Shown here piece by piece: positions 42,430 to 51,710 of a DNA stretch of 64,000 nucleotides. Below the pieces are notes generated by a model that searched no databases, was not told the DNA's origin, and saw nothing but the letters and a program-made list of their open reading frames with translations. Source of the stretch: Arthrobacter zhaoxinii (GTDB taxonomy: Bacteria > Actinomycetota > Actinomycetes > Actinomycetales > Micrococcaceae); assembly GCF_024385505.1 (NCBI RefSeq), contig NZ_JANFLT010000001.1, positions 558,001 through 622,000 on the forward strand, read 5' to 3'. Both the position numbers and the translations under genes were made by a program. Each line of letters starts with the position of its first letter. Position 1 is the stretch's first letter.

Positions 42430-43245
42430 CTAAGGACCGCCCGGACGGTCCCGATCGGGGGTCCCCACGGGGTCCCAGCCGCCGCGCGGCGTCCTCGACC
42501 CCGGAACCGGCCGCCGGCCCCGTGAGCGGTACACGATGTAGGGCCGGAACAAGTAGTGCACGGGCGCGGTAAACGCATGGACCAGGCGGGTGAAGGGCCA
42601 GATGGCAAAGAGCACCAGCCCGAAGACCGTATGGATCTTGAAGGACATGGACGCAGCCGTCATTCCCGTGATGTCGGGCTGCAGGATGAAGACAGAACGG
42701 AACCACGGCGCCACAGTGTCCCGGTAGTTGACGATGTTCGTGTCGAAAACGGAAAAGACCGTGGTCGCCAGTCCGGTCAGGATCGCCGCCAGCAGGAAGA
42801 TGTACATCCCCTTGTCGTTCCGGGTGGTGGCCATGAAGACCGGTCCCGTGGCCCGGCGGCGGTAAATCAACAGCACTATCCCCACCAGCGTGGCTACGCC
42901 GGCCAGGATGCCCACGCTCAGGGCGAAGAAATGGTAGGTGTCCTCGTTGAGTCCGATCGCGTCCATCCAGGTTTTCGGAATCACCAATCCGACGAAATGC
43001 CCCACAATCACCGCCAGGATCCCGAAGTGGAAGAGCGGGGAAGCGATGCGCAGCAGCCTTGACTCGTAGAGCTGGGATGACCGGGTGGTCCAACCGAACT
43101 GGTCATACCGGTACCGCCAGATGGAGCCGAGCACCAGGATGGCCAGCACCAGATACGGCAGCACTCCCCACAGCATGACGTCGTCCACGCCCACCTGCAC
43201 GTCCCCCGGCGGCGGCACGTCCCGAGGTGCAGATACGGCAGTCAT
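42430..43245 (-). CDS. narI: NarI, nitrate reductase gamma subunit (cytochrome b)
   Basis: Membrane di-heme cytochrome b that oxidises menaquinol and feeds NarH. The 271-residue protein has about five helices; candidate heme ligands are in FHFGILAVIVGHFVGL and in IHTVFGLVLFAIWPFTRLVHAFTAPVHYLFRPYIVYRSR, the typical NarI C-terminus. The last 20 residues are Arg/Pro/Gly-rich. The ATG overlaps the narJ stop as ATGA. Confidence 0.95.
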   Translation of the reverse strand: MTAVSAPRDVPPPGDVQVGVDDVMLWGVLPYLVLAILVLGSIWRYRYDQFGWTTRSSQLYESRLLRIASPLFHFGILAVIVGHFVGLVIPKTWMDAIGLNEDTYHFFALSVGILAGVATLVGIVLLIYRRRATGPVFMATTRNDKGMYIFLLAAILTGLATTVFSVFDTNIVNYRDTVAPWFRSVFILQPDITGMTAASMSFKIHTVFGLVLFAIWPFTRLVHAFTAPVHYLFRPYIVYRSRGRRPVPGSRTPRGGWDPVGTPDRDRPGGP

Positions 43246-43940
43246 GGGTGGCTCCTTTCACTCACCGGGAGCAGCCGCGAGCTGTACGGTTCCAGGCCCA
43301 CGGTTTCGGTGGGCGGGCCGTAGCCCGCCGTTCGCATCACGGCGGCCTGGGTCTCGGGCGATACACCGGGAAGGGTGGAGCAGACAAGGGTCAGGACGCC
43401 CTCGTAGGGCAGGCTGTCGTCCCGCAGGGCCAGCCGGAGCAGTTCCACAGACGGACGGTAGCGCTGCAGCAGTTCGTACCCGTCCTCCGGAGACACCTTG
43501 GCGGCGAACTCCAGCACCAGGGGAAGGTAGTCCGGCAGCTCGGTGCCTTCCGGCAGCACGCCGTGGGAGCGGTAGATCTCCTTGAAGGCAGCGAGCGCCT
43601 CGCCCCGGCGGCGGGTATCACCGTCGGTCCAGTAGGTCAGGTGCAGGCTGTGCCGTTTGGACAGGTCGAATTCCTGCACATAGGCCGCCTGCACGTCCGG
43701 CAGCGGCCGGGACGACAACCAGGCGAAGAGAGGTTCCAGCTCCCCGGCCGGCGCCCCGGCTTCGGCCAGGGCCGCGCGGATTCCCGGGATCAGTTCCACC
43801 AGCTGCTCGTCGGGGTACTCGAGCAGCAGGGCCGCGGCCTGCCGGATCACCCGGCTCCGGCCGGGCCGGGCATCGGCGTAGGGCTCGGGCGCGAGGGTGC
43901 CCTTCCCGGGTTTGCCGAGCAGCTTCTCCAGCAGGCTCAT
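43242..43940 (-). CDS. narJ: NarJ, nitrate reductase assembly chaperone
   Basis: TorD-family chaperone that inserts molybdenum cofactor into NarG. The 232-residue protein includes LLLEYPDEQLVELIPGIR, YVQEFDLSKRHSLHLTYWTDGDTRRRGEAL and LPDYLPLVLEFAAKVSPEDG, all typical of NarJ. Its stop and start overlap narI and narH by four bases each. Confidence 0.94.
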   Translation of the reverse strand: MSLLEKLLGKPGKGTLAPEPYADARPGRSRVIRQAAALLLEYPDEQLVELIPGIRAALAEAGAPAGELEPLFAWLSSRPLPDVQAAYVQEFDLSKRHSLHLTYWTDGDTRRRGEALAAFKEIYRSHGVLPEGTELPDYLPLVLEFAAKVSPEDGYELLQRYRPSVELLRLALRDDSLPYEGVLTLVCSTLPGVSPETQAAVMRTAGYGPPTETVGLEPYSSRLLPVSERSHP

Positions 43941-45694
43941 TTATCCGCCCTGCCTTGATCCGAGCCAGGCCCGTCGCCCTCTGCCTGGTCGTATCCCGCA
44001 CCCAGGCCCTCAGCGGCACCTTCATCGGGTGCGCCGCGGTTGTTATTGGCAGGAAACAGCCCCTGCGGGGAGCCCCGCCCGTCCCAGTTGAGCAGGTTCA
44101 CCCGCCCGCCCAGGTTGCCGTTGCCCGTCGGGTCCTCCCCGCGCTGCCGGGCCTGCAGGGCTTCGAAGTTCTCCACCGCCACGGGCATCGGCCGCCCGGA
44201 AGCCTCACCGAAAACCCCTGTCTGTCCCATCCCGGGGCCGCCCTCCACGTCCAGCGAACAGCCGATCTCCTCGAGGTTGTGCGCATCCTCCGCGTGCGCG
44301 GCGGGAATCACGTACCGCTCCTCGTACTTCGCAATGGCCATCAGCCGGTACATCGCAACAATCTGCGCGCCGGTCATACCGACGTCGGCCGCGATCTGCT
44401 CGTCAGGCTCATCGCCCAGGGTGATGTTCCGCATGTAGGCGCGCATGGCGGCAAGCTTCCGCAGCACTGCGGTGACCAGATCCGTGTCTCCGGCAGTGAA
44501 CAGTTCGGCGAGGTATTCCACCGGAATCCGCAGGGCCTCGATGGCGCCGAAGAGATTCTCCGCCGCTTCGCCGTCGTGCCCCTGCTCCTTCAGCACGTCC
44601 ACGATCGGGGACAGCGGCGGCACGTACCAGACCATCGGCATCGTCCGGTATTCGGGGTGCAGCGGCAGCGCCACCCGCATTTCCTTGGCCAGGGCGTAGA
44701 CCGGCGAGCGCCGGGCTGCGTCCAGCCAGTCCTCCGGGATGCCTTCGGCCCGGGCGCCGGCAATGACCTCCGGATCGTTGGGGTCCATCATCAAGTCCAG
44801 CTGGGCCTGGTACAGGTCCTGCTCGTTGGGCACGGACGCGGCGGCAGTGACGCGGTCGGCGTCGTACAGGAAGATCCCGATATACCGCAGCCGGCCCACA
44901 CACGTTTCGGCGCAGACCGTGGGGATGCCCACCTCGATGCGCGGATAGCAGAACGTGCACTTCTCCGCCTTGCCGGAGCGGTGGTTGAAGTACATCTTCT
45001 TATACGGGCAGCCGGTGATGCACTGCCGCCAGCCCCGGCAGCGGTCCTGGTCCACCAGCACAATGCCGTCCTCTTCGCGCTTGTAGATTGCGCCCGAAGG
45101 GCAGGAGGCCATGCAGGAGGGATTCAGGCAGTGCTCGCAGATCCTCGGCAGATAGAACATGAAGGTGGAATCGAACTCCAGCTTCACCTTCTCCTCCGCG
45201 TCCCGGCGCATTTTCTCCAGCACCGGGTCCTGCCCGCCGGTCCGCTCGGATCCGCCCAGGTCATCGTCCCAGTTGGCCGACCAGGTGATTTTCATGTCCT
45301 TGCCGGTGATCAGGGACTTGGGCTTGGCCACCGGAAAGTCGTTGCCGGCCGGTGCGTTGATCAGGTTTTCGTAGTCGTAGGTCCAGGGCTCGTAGTAGTC
45401 GTTCAGCTCCGGCTGGACCGGGCTGGCAAAAATGCCGAAGAGTTTGGCGAGCCTCCCGCCGGCTTTGAGCTTCAGCCTGCCGCGGCTGTTCAGCTCCCAG
45501 CCGCCCTTCCACCGCTCCTGGTCTTCGTACCTGCGCGGATACCCCTGCCCCGGCCGGGTCTCCACGTTGTTGAACCACACGTACTCGGTGCCGGCCCGGT
45601 TGGTCCAGGCCTGTTTGCAGGTCACCGAACAGGTGTGGCAGCCGATGCACTTGTCCAGCGCCATCACCATTGCTGTCTGCGCCATGATCCGCAT
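43937..45694 (-). CDS. narH: NarH, nitrate reductase beta subunit (iron-sulfur)
   Basis: Iron-sulfur subunit carrying three [4Fe-4S] and one [3Fe-4S] cluster between NarI and NarG. The 585-residue protein shows CIGCHTCSVTCKQAW, CEHCLNPSCMASCPSGAI and CRGWRQCITGCPYKK; the tryptophan replacing a cysteine in the last marks the [3Fe-4S] cluster. The ATG at 45694 shares one base with the narG TGA; another ATG three codons later is equally plausible. The longer in-frame extension lies inside narG and is a shadow. Confidence 0.96.
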   Translation of the reverse strand: MRIMAQTAMVMALDKCIGCHTCSVTCKQAWTNRAGTEYVWFNNVETRPGQGYPRRYEDQERWKGGWELNSRGRLKLKAGGRLAKLFGIFASPVQPELNDYYEPWTYDYENLINAPAGNDFPVAKPKSLITGKDMKITWSANWDDDLGGSERTGGQDPVLEKMRRDAEEKVKLEFDSTFMFYLPRICEHCLNPSCMASCPSGAIYKREEDGIVLVDQDRCRGWRQCITGCPYKKMYFNHRSGKAEKCTFCYPRIEVGIPTVCAETCVGRLRYIGIFLYDADRVTAAASVPNEQDLYQAQLDLMMDPNDPEVIAGARAEGIPEDWLDAARRSPVYALAKEMRVALPLHPEYRTMPMVWYVPPLSPIVDVLKEQGHDGEAAENLFGAIEALRIPVEYLAELFTAGDTDLVTAVLRKLAAMRAYMRNITLGDEPDEQIAADVGMTGAQIVAMYRLMAIAKYEERYVIPAAHAEDAHNLEEIGCSLDVEGGPGMGQTGVFGEASGRPMPVAVENFEALQARQRGEDPTGNGNLGGRVNLLNWDGRGSPQGLFPANNNRGAPDEGAAEGLGAGYDQAEGDGPGSDQGRADK

Positions 45695-48600
45695 CAGTAC
45701 TGCACCTCCTGGGAACGTTTGCGCACCACGGACACGATGTCCCGCTGGTTGCCGGTGGGGCCGAGATAGTTGAAGGCCCAGGACAGCTGGGCATACCCGC
45801 CGATCATGTGGGTGGGTTTGACCAGGATCCGGGTCACCGAATTGTGGATGCCGCCGCGCCGGCCGGTGGCCTCGGACTTGGGCACGTCGATGATGCGTTC
45901 CTGCGCGTGGTAGACGTAAATCACTCCGGCCGGCATCCGGCTGCTGACAATCGCCCGGCCCACCAGCACCCCGGAGTTGGACACGCATTCCACCCACTCG
46001 TTGTCCGACACCTCGATCAGCGCGGCGTCCTGGGGGCTCATCCATACCGATGTTCCGCCGCGGGACAGGGAGAGCATCAGCAGGTTGTCCTGGTATTCGG
46101 AGTGGATGGACCACTTGTTGTGCGGGGTCAGGTAGCGCACGGCCACGGAGAGCTCCCCGCGGGTGCCCAGCTGCGGTTCACCGAACAGGCGGTGCATGTC
46201 CAGCGGCGGCCGGTAGATCGGCAGGGCCTCGCCCATGTCCAGGATCCAGTCATGGTCGAGGAAGAAATGCATCCGACCGGTGAGGGTGTGGAAGGGTTTG
46301 AGCCGTTCGATGTTGATCGTGAACGGTGCGTAGCGCCTGCCTCCGGTCTCGGAGCCGGACCATTCCGGGGAGGTCAGCACCGGCGTCGGCCGGTCCTGGG
46401 TGTCCCGGAAGGTGATCTGCCGGTCCTCGGCACCCTCGGCCAGATCCGCCAGCGGGGTGCCGGTCCGTTTCTCCAGGGTCCGGAAGCCCTGCAGTGCCAG
46501 TTCCCCGTTGGTGGTACCGGAAAGCAGCAGGATCGCTTCGGCCATGCGGGCATCGGTATTCACCGCCGGGCGGCCCGCAGCGGCGCCCCGGTCAAAGACC
46601 CCGTGCTTGCGGGCCAGCTGCGCCAGGGGCCGGGATACGTCGTACTTGACGTATTTGGTGGTGAATCCCAGTTTGTCCGCCAGCGGCCCGACGGCGGCGA
46701 ACTTCTCGGCGATGGCCGTATAGTCCCGCTCCACCACGGCGAGGGAGGGAAGGTTTTTTCCGGGGACCGCGGGGATGTCCGTGCCCTTCCAATCCGGGGC
46801 GTGCCCGCCGGGCTGCGCGATCTCCCCGGGAGTGTCATGGGTCAGCGCCGTGGCCACCATGTCCTTCCGCACGCCCAGGTGCGTCGCGGCCTGCCGGGAG
46901 AACTCCTCCGAGAGCAGGCGGAACAGGTCGTAATCCGTCTTCGCTTCCCACGGGGGCGGGATGGCGGGCGTGAACGCGTGGACGTAGGGGTGCATGTCCG
47001 TGGAGGAAAGGTCGTATTTCTCGTACCAAGTGGCAGCGGGGAACACGACGTCGGACAGCAGCGTGGAGCTCGTCATCCGGAAGTCGGCGGAGACCAGCAG
47101 GTCGAGCTTGCCCTGCGGTGCTTCGTCGCGCCAGACGACGTCGTGCGGCCGGGACTCGCTGTGATCCGCACCCATCACGTTGTTCAGCGTGCCGAGCAGG
47201 TGTTTCTGGAAATACTCCTCCCCCTTGGCGGAGGAGCCCAGCAGGTTTGAACGCCACAGGATCAGCGTCCGCGGCCAGTTTTCCGGGGCGTCCACGTCCT
47301 CCACCGCGAACCGCAGCCGCCCGTCCTTGAGTTGCTGCGCCACCCACCCCGGCTCGTCGGTCGCCTCGCCCCGGGCCACCCCGGCAGCCGCCTCGTCGGC
47401 GACGTCGAGGGAGTTCTTCGCATCGAACTGGGGGAAGAAAGGCATCCAGCCCATCCGGGTGGACTTCGCGATGACATCGGCGGTGTGCAGTCCGCGCAGG
47501 TGTCCGCTGGCCAGGGGTGACTGCATCGAGTCGGAGGAGTAGCCGTCGGAACGGAACTGATCGGTATGCATGTACCAGAACGCGGTGCCGATCATGAAGC
47601 GCGGCGGCCGGTTCCAGTCCCCGGCCGAGGCCATGGCCGCCCAGCCGGTGATGGGCCGGCATTTTTCCTGGCCCACGTAGTGGGCCCAGCCGCCGCCGTT
47701 GCGGCCCTGGCAGCCGCAGAGCATCAGCAGCGCCAGGATGGCCCGGTAGGTCACGTCCCCGTGGTACCACTGACAGATGCCGGCGCCGAGGATGATCATG
47801 GACCGGCCGTTCGACTTTTCCGCGTTGGCTGCGAAGTCCCGGGCCGTGCGGATCACGGCTTCCGGGGCCACGTTGGTGATCTCCTGCTGCCACGCCGGAG
47901 TGTAGGGGGTCCCGGCGTCGTCGTAGCCCGCCGACCAGTCCCCCGGCAGGCCGTTCCGCCCGAGTCCGTACTGGGCCAGCATCAGATCGAACACGGTGGT
48001 CACGGTTTTCCCCGCCACGGTGGTCACCGGCACGCCGCGTCGCAGCACGGACCCCGTGCCTCCGGGGTCCGTAAAGGCGGGCAGGTCCACCCGGCTGGTC
48101 CCCTGCCGGACGGAAGCGGCATCCGCGATGGACAGTGCCGGCACCACACCCTGCAGGTCCAGGTTCCATTTGCCGGCGTCAGCCTCGTTGTACCGGAATC
48201 CCACCGATCCGTTGGGCACTACCGGGGTGCCGGAACCGCGGTCCAGCAGGACCGTCTTGAACGCGGAGTCGGAGGTTTTGGCTTCGCGGCGTCCCAGGTC
48301 CGCGGCGGTGAGGAACTTCCCGGGCACCACGGTGCCGTCGGCCCGCTCCTCGAGCGTGACGAGGAACGGCAGGTCGGTGTACTGCAGCACGTAGCCTTCG
48401 AAGAACGTCACGCGCCGGTCCACGAAGTTTTCCTTGAGGATCACGTGTCCCATGGCCATGGCGAGCGCACCGTCGGAGCCGGCGGCGGCAGGCAGCCATT
48501 CGTCCGCGAACTTCGTGTTGTCCGCATAGTCGGGGCTGACGGAGACCACCTTGGTTCCGCGGTAGCGCCCTTCCACCATCCAGTGCGCATCCGGGGTGCG

Positions 48601-49413
48601 GGTCACCGGGATGTTGGATCCCCACATCATCAGGTAGGTGGCATCCCACCAGTCTCCGGATTCCGGGACGTCCGTCTGGTCGCCGAAAACCTGCGGGCTG
48701 GCCACGGGGAGGTCCGCATACCAGTCGTAGAAGCTGTTCATCACCCCGCCGATGAGGTTGATGAACCGCGCTCCGGCCGCGTGCGACACCATGGACATGG
48801 CCGGAATCGGCGAGAAGCCCGTGCAGCGGTCCGGTCCGTAGTTCTTGATCGTCGAAATGTGCGCTGCGGCCGTCATCTCCAGGGCTTCGGCCCAGCTGGA
48901 GCGCACCAGCCCGCCCTTGCCGCGGGCCTGCTGGTACGTCCGGCGGCGCTGCGGGTCGCTGACAATCTCTTCCCAGGCCAGCACCGGGTCCCCCGTACGC
49001 CGCCTGGCCTCACGGTACATTTCCAGCAGCACCCCGCGGATGTAGGGGAACCGGACCCTGGTGGGGGAATAGGTGTACCAGGAAAAGGCCGCACCGCGGG
49101 GGCAGCCGCGGGGCTCATACTCCGGCCGGTCCGGCCCCACCGACGGATAGTCGGTTTCCTGCGCCTCCCAGGTGATGATGCCGTCCTTGACGTACACCTT
49201 CCATGAACAGGACCCCGTGCAGTTCACGCCGTGGGTGGAGCGCACCACCTTGTCGTGACTCCACCGGTTCCGGTAGAAGGCGTCTCCCTCACGGCCGCCT
49301 TCCCGGAACACGGCCCGGCCGTCACCCGTTTCATCCCACCGGGTGAAGAACCTGCCGAGAGAGAGCATTACATCGGATGCGGGGCCATCGATCCCCGAAA
49401 CGGAGCCAGCCAT
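45694..49413 (-). CDS. narG: NarG, respiratory nitrate reductase alpha subunit
   Basis: Molybdenum bis-MGD catalytic subunit that reduces nitrate to nitrite. The 1239-residue protein begins the FS0 iron-sulfur motif at His61 with Cys65 and Cys69 (HGVNCTGSCSW) and PRGCPRGAAFSWYTYSP. NLIGGVMNSFYDWYADLP contains the aspartate region that ligates Mo. No twin-arginine signal, so it faces the cytoplasm as in NarGHI. I start at the ATG at 49413, though its GGAGG is only one base away; further upstream the frame is a shadow of menB. Confidence 0.96.
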   Translation of the reverse strand: MAGSVSGIDGPASDVMLSLGRFFTRWDETGDGRAVFREGGREGDAFYRNRWSHDKVVRSTHGVNCTGSCSWKVYVKDGIITWEAQETDYPSVGPDRPEYEPRGCPRGAAFSWYTYSPTRVRFPYIRGVLLEMYREARRRTGDPVLAWEEIVSDPQRRRTYQQARGKGGLVRSSWAEALEMTAAAHISTIKNYGPDRCTGFSPIPAMSMVSHAAGARFINLIGGVMNSFYDWYADLPVASPQVFGDQTDVPESGDWWDATYLMMWGSNIPVTRTPDAHWMVEGRYRGTKVVSVSPDYADNTKFADEWLPAAAGSDGALAMAMGHVILKENFVDRRVTFFEGYVLQYTDLPFLVTLEERADGTVVPGKFLTAADLGRREAKTSDSAFKTVLLDRGSGTPVVPNGSVGFRYNEADAGKWNLDLQGVVPALSIADAASVRQGTSRVDLPAFTDPGGTGSVLRRGVPVTTVAGKTVTTVFDLMLAQYGLGRNGLPGDWSAGYDDAGTPYTPAWQQEITNVAPEAVIRTARDFAANAEKSNGRSMIILGAGICQWYHGDVTYRAILALLMLCGCQGRNGGGWAHYVGQEKCRPITGWAAMASAGDWNRPPRFMIGTAFWYMHTDQFRSDGYSSDSMQSPLASGHLRGLHTADVIAKSTRMGWMPFFPQFDAKNSLDVADEAAAGVARGEATDEPGWVAQQLKDGRLRFAVEDVDAPENWPRTLILWRSNLLGSSAKGEEYFQKHLLGTLNNVMGADHSESRPHDVVWRDEAPQGKLDLLVSADFRMTSSTLLSDVVFPAATWYEKYDLSSTDMHPYVHAFTPAIPPPWEAKTDYDLFRLLSEEFSRQAATHLGVRKDMVATALTHDTPGEIAQPGGHAPDWKGTDIPAVPGKNLPSLAVVERDYTAIAEKFAAVGPLADKLGFTTKYVKYDVSRPLAQLARKHGVFDRGAAAGRPAVNTDARMAEAILLLSGTTNGELALQGFRTLEKRTGTPLADLAEGAEDRQITFRDTQDRPTPVLTSPEWSGSETGGRRYAPFTINIERLKPFHTLTGRMHFFLDHDWILDMGEALPIYRPPLDMHRLFGEPQLGTRGELSVAVRYLTPHNKWSIHSEYQDNLLMLSLSRGGTSVWMSPQDAALIEVSDNEWVECVSNSGVLVGRAIVSSRMPAGVIYVYHAQERIIDVPKSEATGRRGGIHNSVTRILVKPTHMIGGYAQLSWAFNYLGPTGNQRDIVSVVRKRSQEVQY

Positions 49414-49563
49414 ACCTCCAAGCTTGAGGCAGGGGTGCCCGGAGCCGACAGGGGTAAGCGGAGAACTGCCTCCGGACGGGGGCAGACCGGCGTCCGGCGG
49501 GTGCTTTTGGCGAGCGGGAGCCCGCCGTCCGGCGGTTTTGTCCACTGGCGATAAACTCGGTTT
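49414..49563. other. Divergent gap narG / menB
   Basis: 150 bases. It contains two direct copies of CGTCCGGCGG (around 49490 and 49526) and an inverted pair CGGCGGG / CCCGCCG between them. No FNR-like TTGAT-N4-ATCAA and no Rex-like TTGTGA-N6-TCACAA site was found by eye. Confidence 0.4.
49552..49557 (+). promoter_or_regulatory. Possible -10 element for a leaderless menB transcript
   Basis: TAAACT (TANNNT type) ends six bases before the menB GTG, and no ribosome-binding site precedes that GTG. A start point seven or so bases after the -10 would coincide with the GTG. No good -35 is visible. Confidence 0.45.
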
Positions 49564-50517
49564 GTGAGCACAGAACTTCCAACACAGGTGTCCGATATCT
49601 TCGACCCGCAGCAGTGGCGTCTCGTTTCCGGGTTCGAGGACCTGCAGGACATGACGTACCACCGCCAGGTGGAGCGCGACGCCGACGGCGGCGTCGTCCG
49701 TGATCTGCCGACCGTGCGCATCGCGTTCAACCGTCCGGAAGTCCGCAACGCCTTCCGCCCCGGTACCGTCGACGAACTGTACCGGGCCATGGACCACGCC
49801 CGAATGACACCCGATGTTGCCACCGTGCTGCTCACCGGCAACGGCCCCTCCCCCAAGGACGGCGGCCACTCGTTCTGCTCCGGCGGGGACCAGCGGATCC
49901 GCGGCCGGGACGGGTACCGGTACGCCGAGGGTGAGACAAAGGAAACCATCGACCCGGCACGCGCCGGCCGGCTGCACATCCTGGAGGTGCAGCGCCTGAT
50001 GCGCACCATGCCCAAGGTGGTCATCGCCGTCGTCAACGGCTGGGCCGCCGGCGGCGGGCACAGCCTGCACGTGGTCTCGGACCTGACCATCGCCTCGCGC
50101 CAGCACGGCAAGTTCAAGCAGACCGATGCAACCGTGGGCAGTTTCGACGCCGGCTACGGCTCGGCGCTGCTGGCCCGGCAGATCGGCCAGAAGAAGGCCC
50201 GCGAGATCTTCTTCCTGGCCCGGGAGTACTCCGCCGAGGACATGGTGGCCATGGGCGCCGTCAACGAAGCAGTGGACCACCAAGACCTGGAGAAGGTCGC
50301 CCTGGAATACGCCGCGGACATTGCCCGGCAGTCGCCGCAGGCGATCCGCATGCTCAAGTTCGCGTTCAACCTGGCCGACGACGGCCTGGCCGGGCAGCAG
50401 GTCTTTGCGGGCGAAGCGACGCGGCTCGCCTACATGACGGACGAGGCTGTGGAGGGCAAGGAGGCATTCCTGGCCAAACGCGACCCGGACTGGTCCTCGT
50501 TCCCCTACTACTTTTAG
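49564..50517 (+). CDS. menB: MenB, 1,4-dihydroxy-2-naphthoyl-CoA synthase
   Basis: Crotonase-fold enzyme that closes the naphthoate ring of menaquinone. The 317-residue protein shows FNRPEVRNAFRPGTVDELYRAMDHAR, HSFCSGGDQRIRGRDGY, VNGWAAGGGHSLHVV, DATVGSFDAGYGSALLARQIGQKKAREIFFLAREY and the C-terminal EAFLAKRDPDWSSFPYYF, all diagnostic. Seven bases separate its stop from menE. It starts with GTG and may be leaderless. Confidence 0.97.
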   Translation: MSTELPTQVSDIFDPQQWRLVSGFEDLQDMTYHRQVERDADGGVVRDLPTVRIAFNRPEVRNAFRPGTVDELYRAMDHARMTPDVATVLLTGNGPSPKDGGHSFCSGGDQRIRGRDGYRYAEGETKETIDPARAGRLHILEVQRLMRTMPKVVIAVVNGWAAGGGHSLHVVSDLTIASRQHGKFKQTDATVGSFDAGYGSALLARQIGQKKAREIFFLAREYSAEDMVAMGAVNEAVDHQDLEKVALEYAADIARQSPQAIRMLKFAFNLADDGLAGQQVFAGEATRLAYMTDEAVEGKEAFLAKRDPDWSSFPYYF

Positions 50518-50524
50518 GACCTCC

Positions 50525-51661
50525 TTGGAACTGCTCCCAGTCCTGATTACCCCCGGCTTCGACGCCGGCATGCTGCTCTCCCCGCTGGCCGACGCGCTGG
50601 CCGGGGAAGGCCCCGCGGTGGCACCGCACACCGATCCGGCCCAGACCTTCACCGGTGAACTGCCCAATGACGACATTGCCCTGGTGGTCAGCACCTCCGG
50701 CTCTACAGGCACCCCGAAGCAGACCATGCTCAGCACGGACGCGCTGGCGGCATCCTCGATGGCCACCGCCATGGCTCTGAAGGCCGACGGCCAGTGGCTG
50801 GCTGCCCTGCCGGTCAACTACATTGCCGGCATCCAGGTCCTGGTCCGCTCCCTGTATGCGGGGACGCAGCCGGTCTTCATGGACCTGTCCGTGCCGTTCA
50901 GTGCCGAGGTCTTCACCCGGGCCGCGGAGGACATGACGGACCGTAACCGCTTCACCTCGCTGGTACCCACCCAGCTCCACCGCCTGCTGCAGGATCCGGC
51001 GCCGGAAACCCTGCGCGTGCTGCGCCGGTTCAATGCCATCCTGCTCGGCGGCGCGCCGGCCGGCGCTCCCCTGCTGGAAAAGGCCCGAGGCTACGGGCTG
51101 AACATCGTGACCACCTACGGAATGAGCGAAACGTGCGGCGGGTGCGTTTACGACGGCGTGCCGCTGCCCGGCGTCGACGTCATCCGATGGGAGGGGCGCC
51201 TCTGGATTGCCGGTGACGTCCTTTCGGACGGGTACATGGGCCGGCCGGACCTGACCGAGGACCGTTTCCGGTTCAACTCCGGCCGCCGCTGGTTCCGCAC
51301 GGATGACACCGGCACAGTGGACGAGGCCGGCAAGGTCACCGTCTCCGGCCGGCTGGACGACGTTATTGTCAGCGGCGGGATCAAGATCTCCGCGCAGGCC
51401 GTGGCCGAAGCCGTGGAGACGGTGGACGGCGTCGAACAGGCGTTTGTGCTGGGCCTGGACGACGCCGAGTGGGGCTCCCGTGTGGGCGCCGCCGTCGTCG
51501 GCAGCGTGGATCCGGAACTGGTCCGCAACGCCGTCCGCTCCAGGCTCGGCGCCGCCGCGGTCCCGAAGGTGGTCCTCCTGCTTGAATCCCTGCCCCTGCT
51601 GCCCAACGGCAAGGCGGACCGGATGACCCTGCTGCGGCTGCTTGCCGCGGCGCAGCACTGA
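50525..51661 (+). CDS. menE: MenE, o-succinylbenzoate-CoA ligase
   Basis: Adenylate-forming ligase that activates o-succinylbenzoate. The 378-residue protein, short as usual in actinobacteria, has the P-loop STSGSTGTPKQTM (about 56-68), NIVTTYGMSETCGGCVYDG, WFRTDDTGTVDEAGKVTVSGRLDDVIVSGGIKI and the catalytic lysine in LPLLPNGKADRM. A TTG start at 50525 with AGGA upstream fits the tight spacing from menB. Expressed with menB and probably menA. Confidence 0.93.
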   Translation: MELLPVLITPGFDAGMLLSPLADALAGEGPAVAPHTDPAQTFTGELPNDDIALVVSTSGSTGTPKQTMLSTDALAASSMATAMALKADGQWLAALPVNYIAGIQVLVRSLYAGTQPVFMDLSVPFSAEVFTRAAEDMTDRNRFTSLVPTQLHRLLQDPAPETLRVLRRFNAILLGGAPAGAPLLEKARGYGLNIVTTYGMSETCGGCVYDGVPLPGVDVIRWEGRLWIAGDVLSDGYMGRPDLTEDRFRFNSGRRWFRTDDTGTVDEAGKVTVSGRLDDVIVSGGIKISAQAVAEAVETVDGVEQAFVLGLDDAEWGSRVGAAVVGSVDPELVRNAVRSRLGAAAVPKVVLLLESLPLLPNGKADRMTLLRLLAAAQH

Positions 51662-51710
51662 ACCGCAGTTTTCCCCACCTGTCTCAACTCAAGAACTAAG
51701 GAACAACACC

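Noticed and set aside
45695-46114. Upstream extension of narH inside narG
   Set aside because: It overlaps narG in another frame; NarH homology begins at the ATG overlapping the narG stop.
49414-49563. FNR- or Rex-type operator before narG
   Set aside because: No TTGAT-N4-ATCAA or TTGTGA-N6-TCACAA could be found; the TTGTGAGC at the end is simply the menB start codon context.
49414-50817. A 468-codon upstream extension of the narG frame on the minus strand
   Set aside because: It runs antisense through menB, has no NarG homology, and the conserved NarG N-terminus begins right after the ATG at 49413. High third-position GC keeps the shadow frame open.
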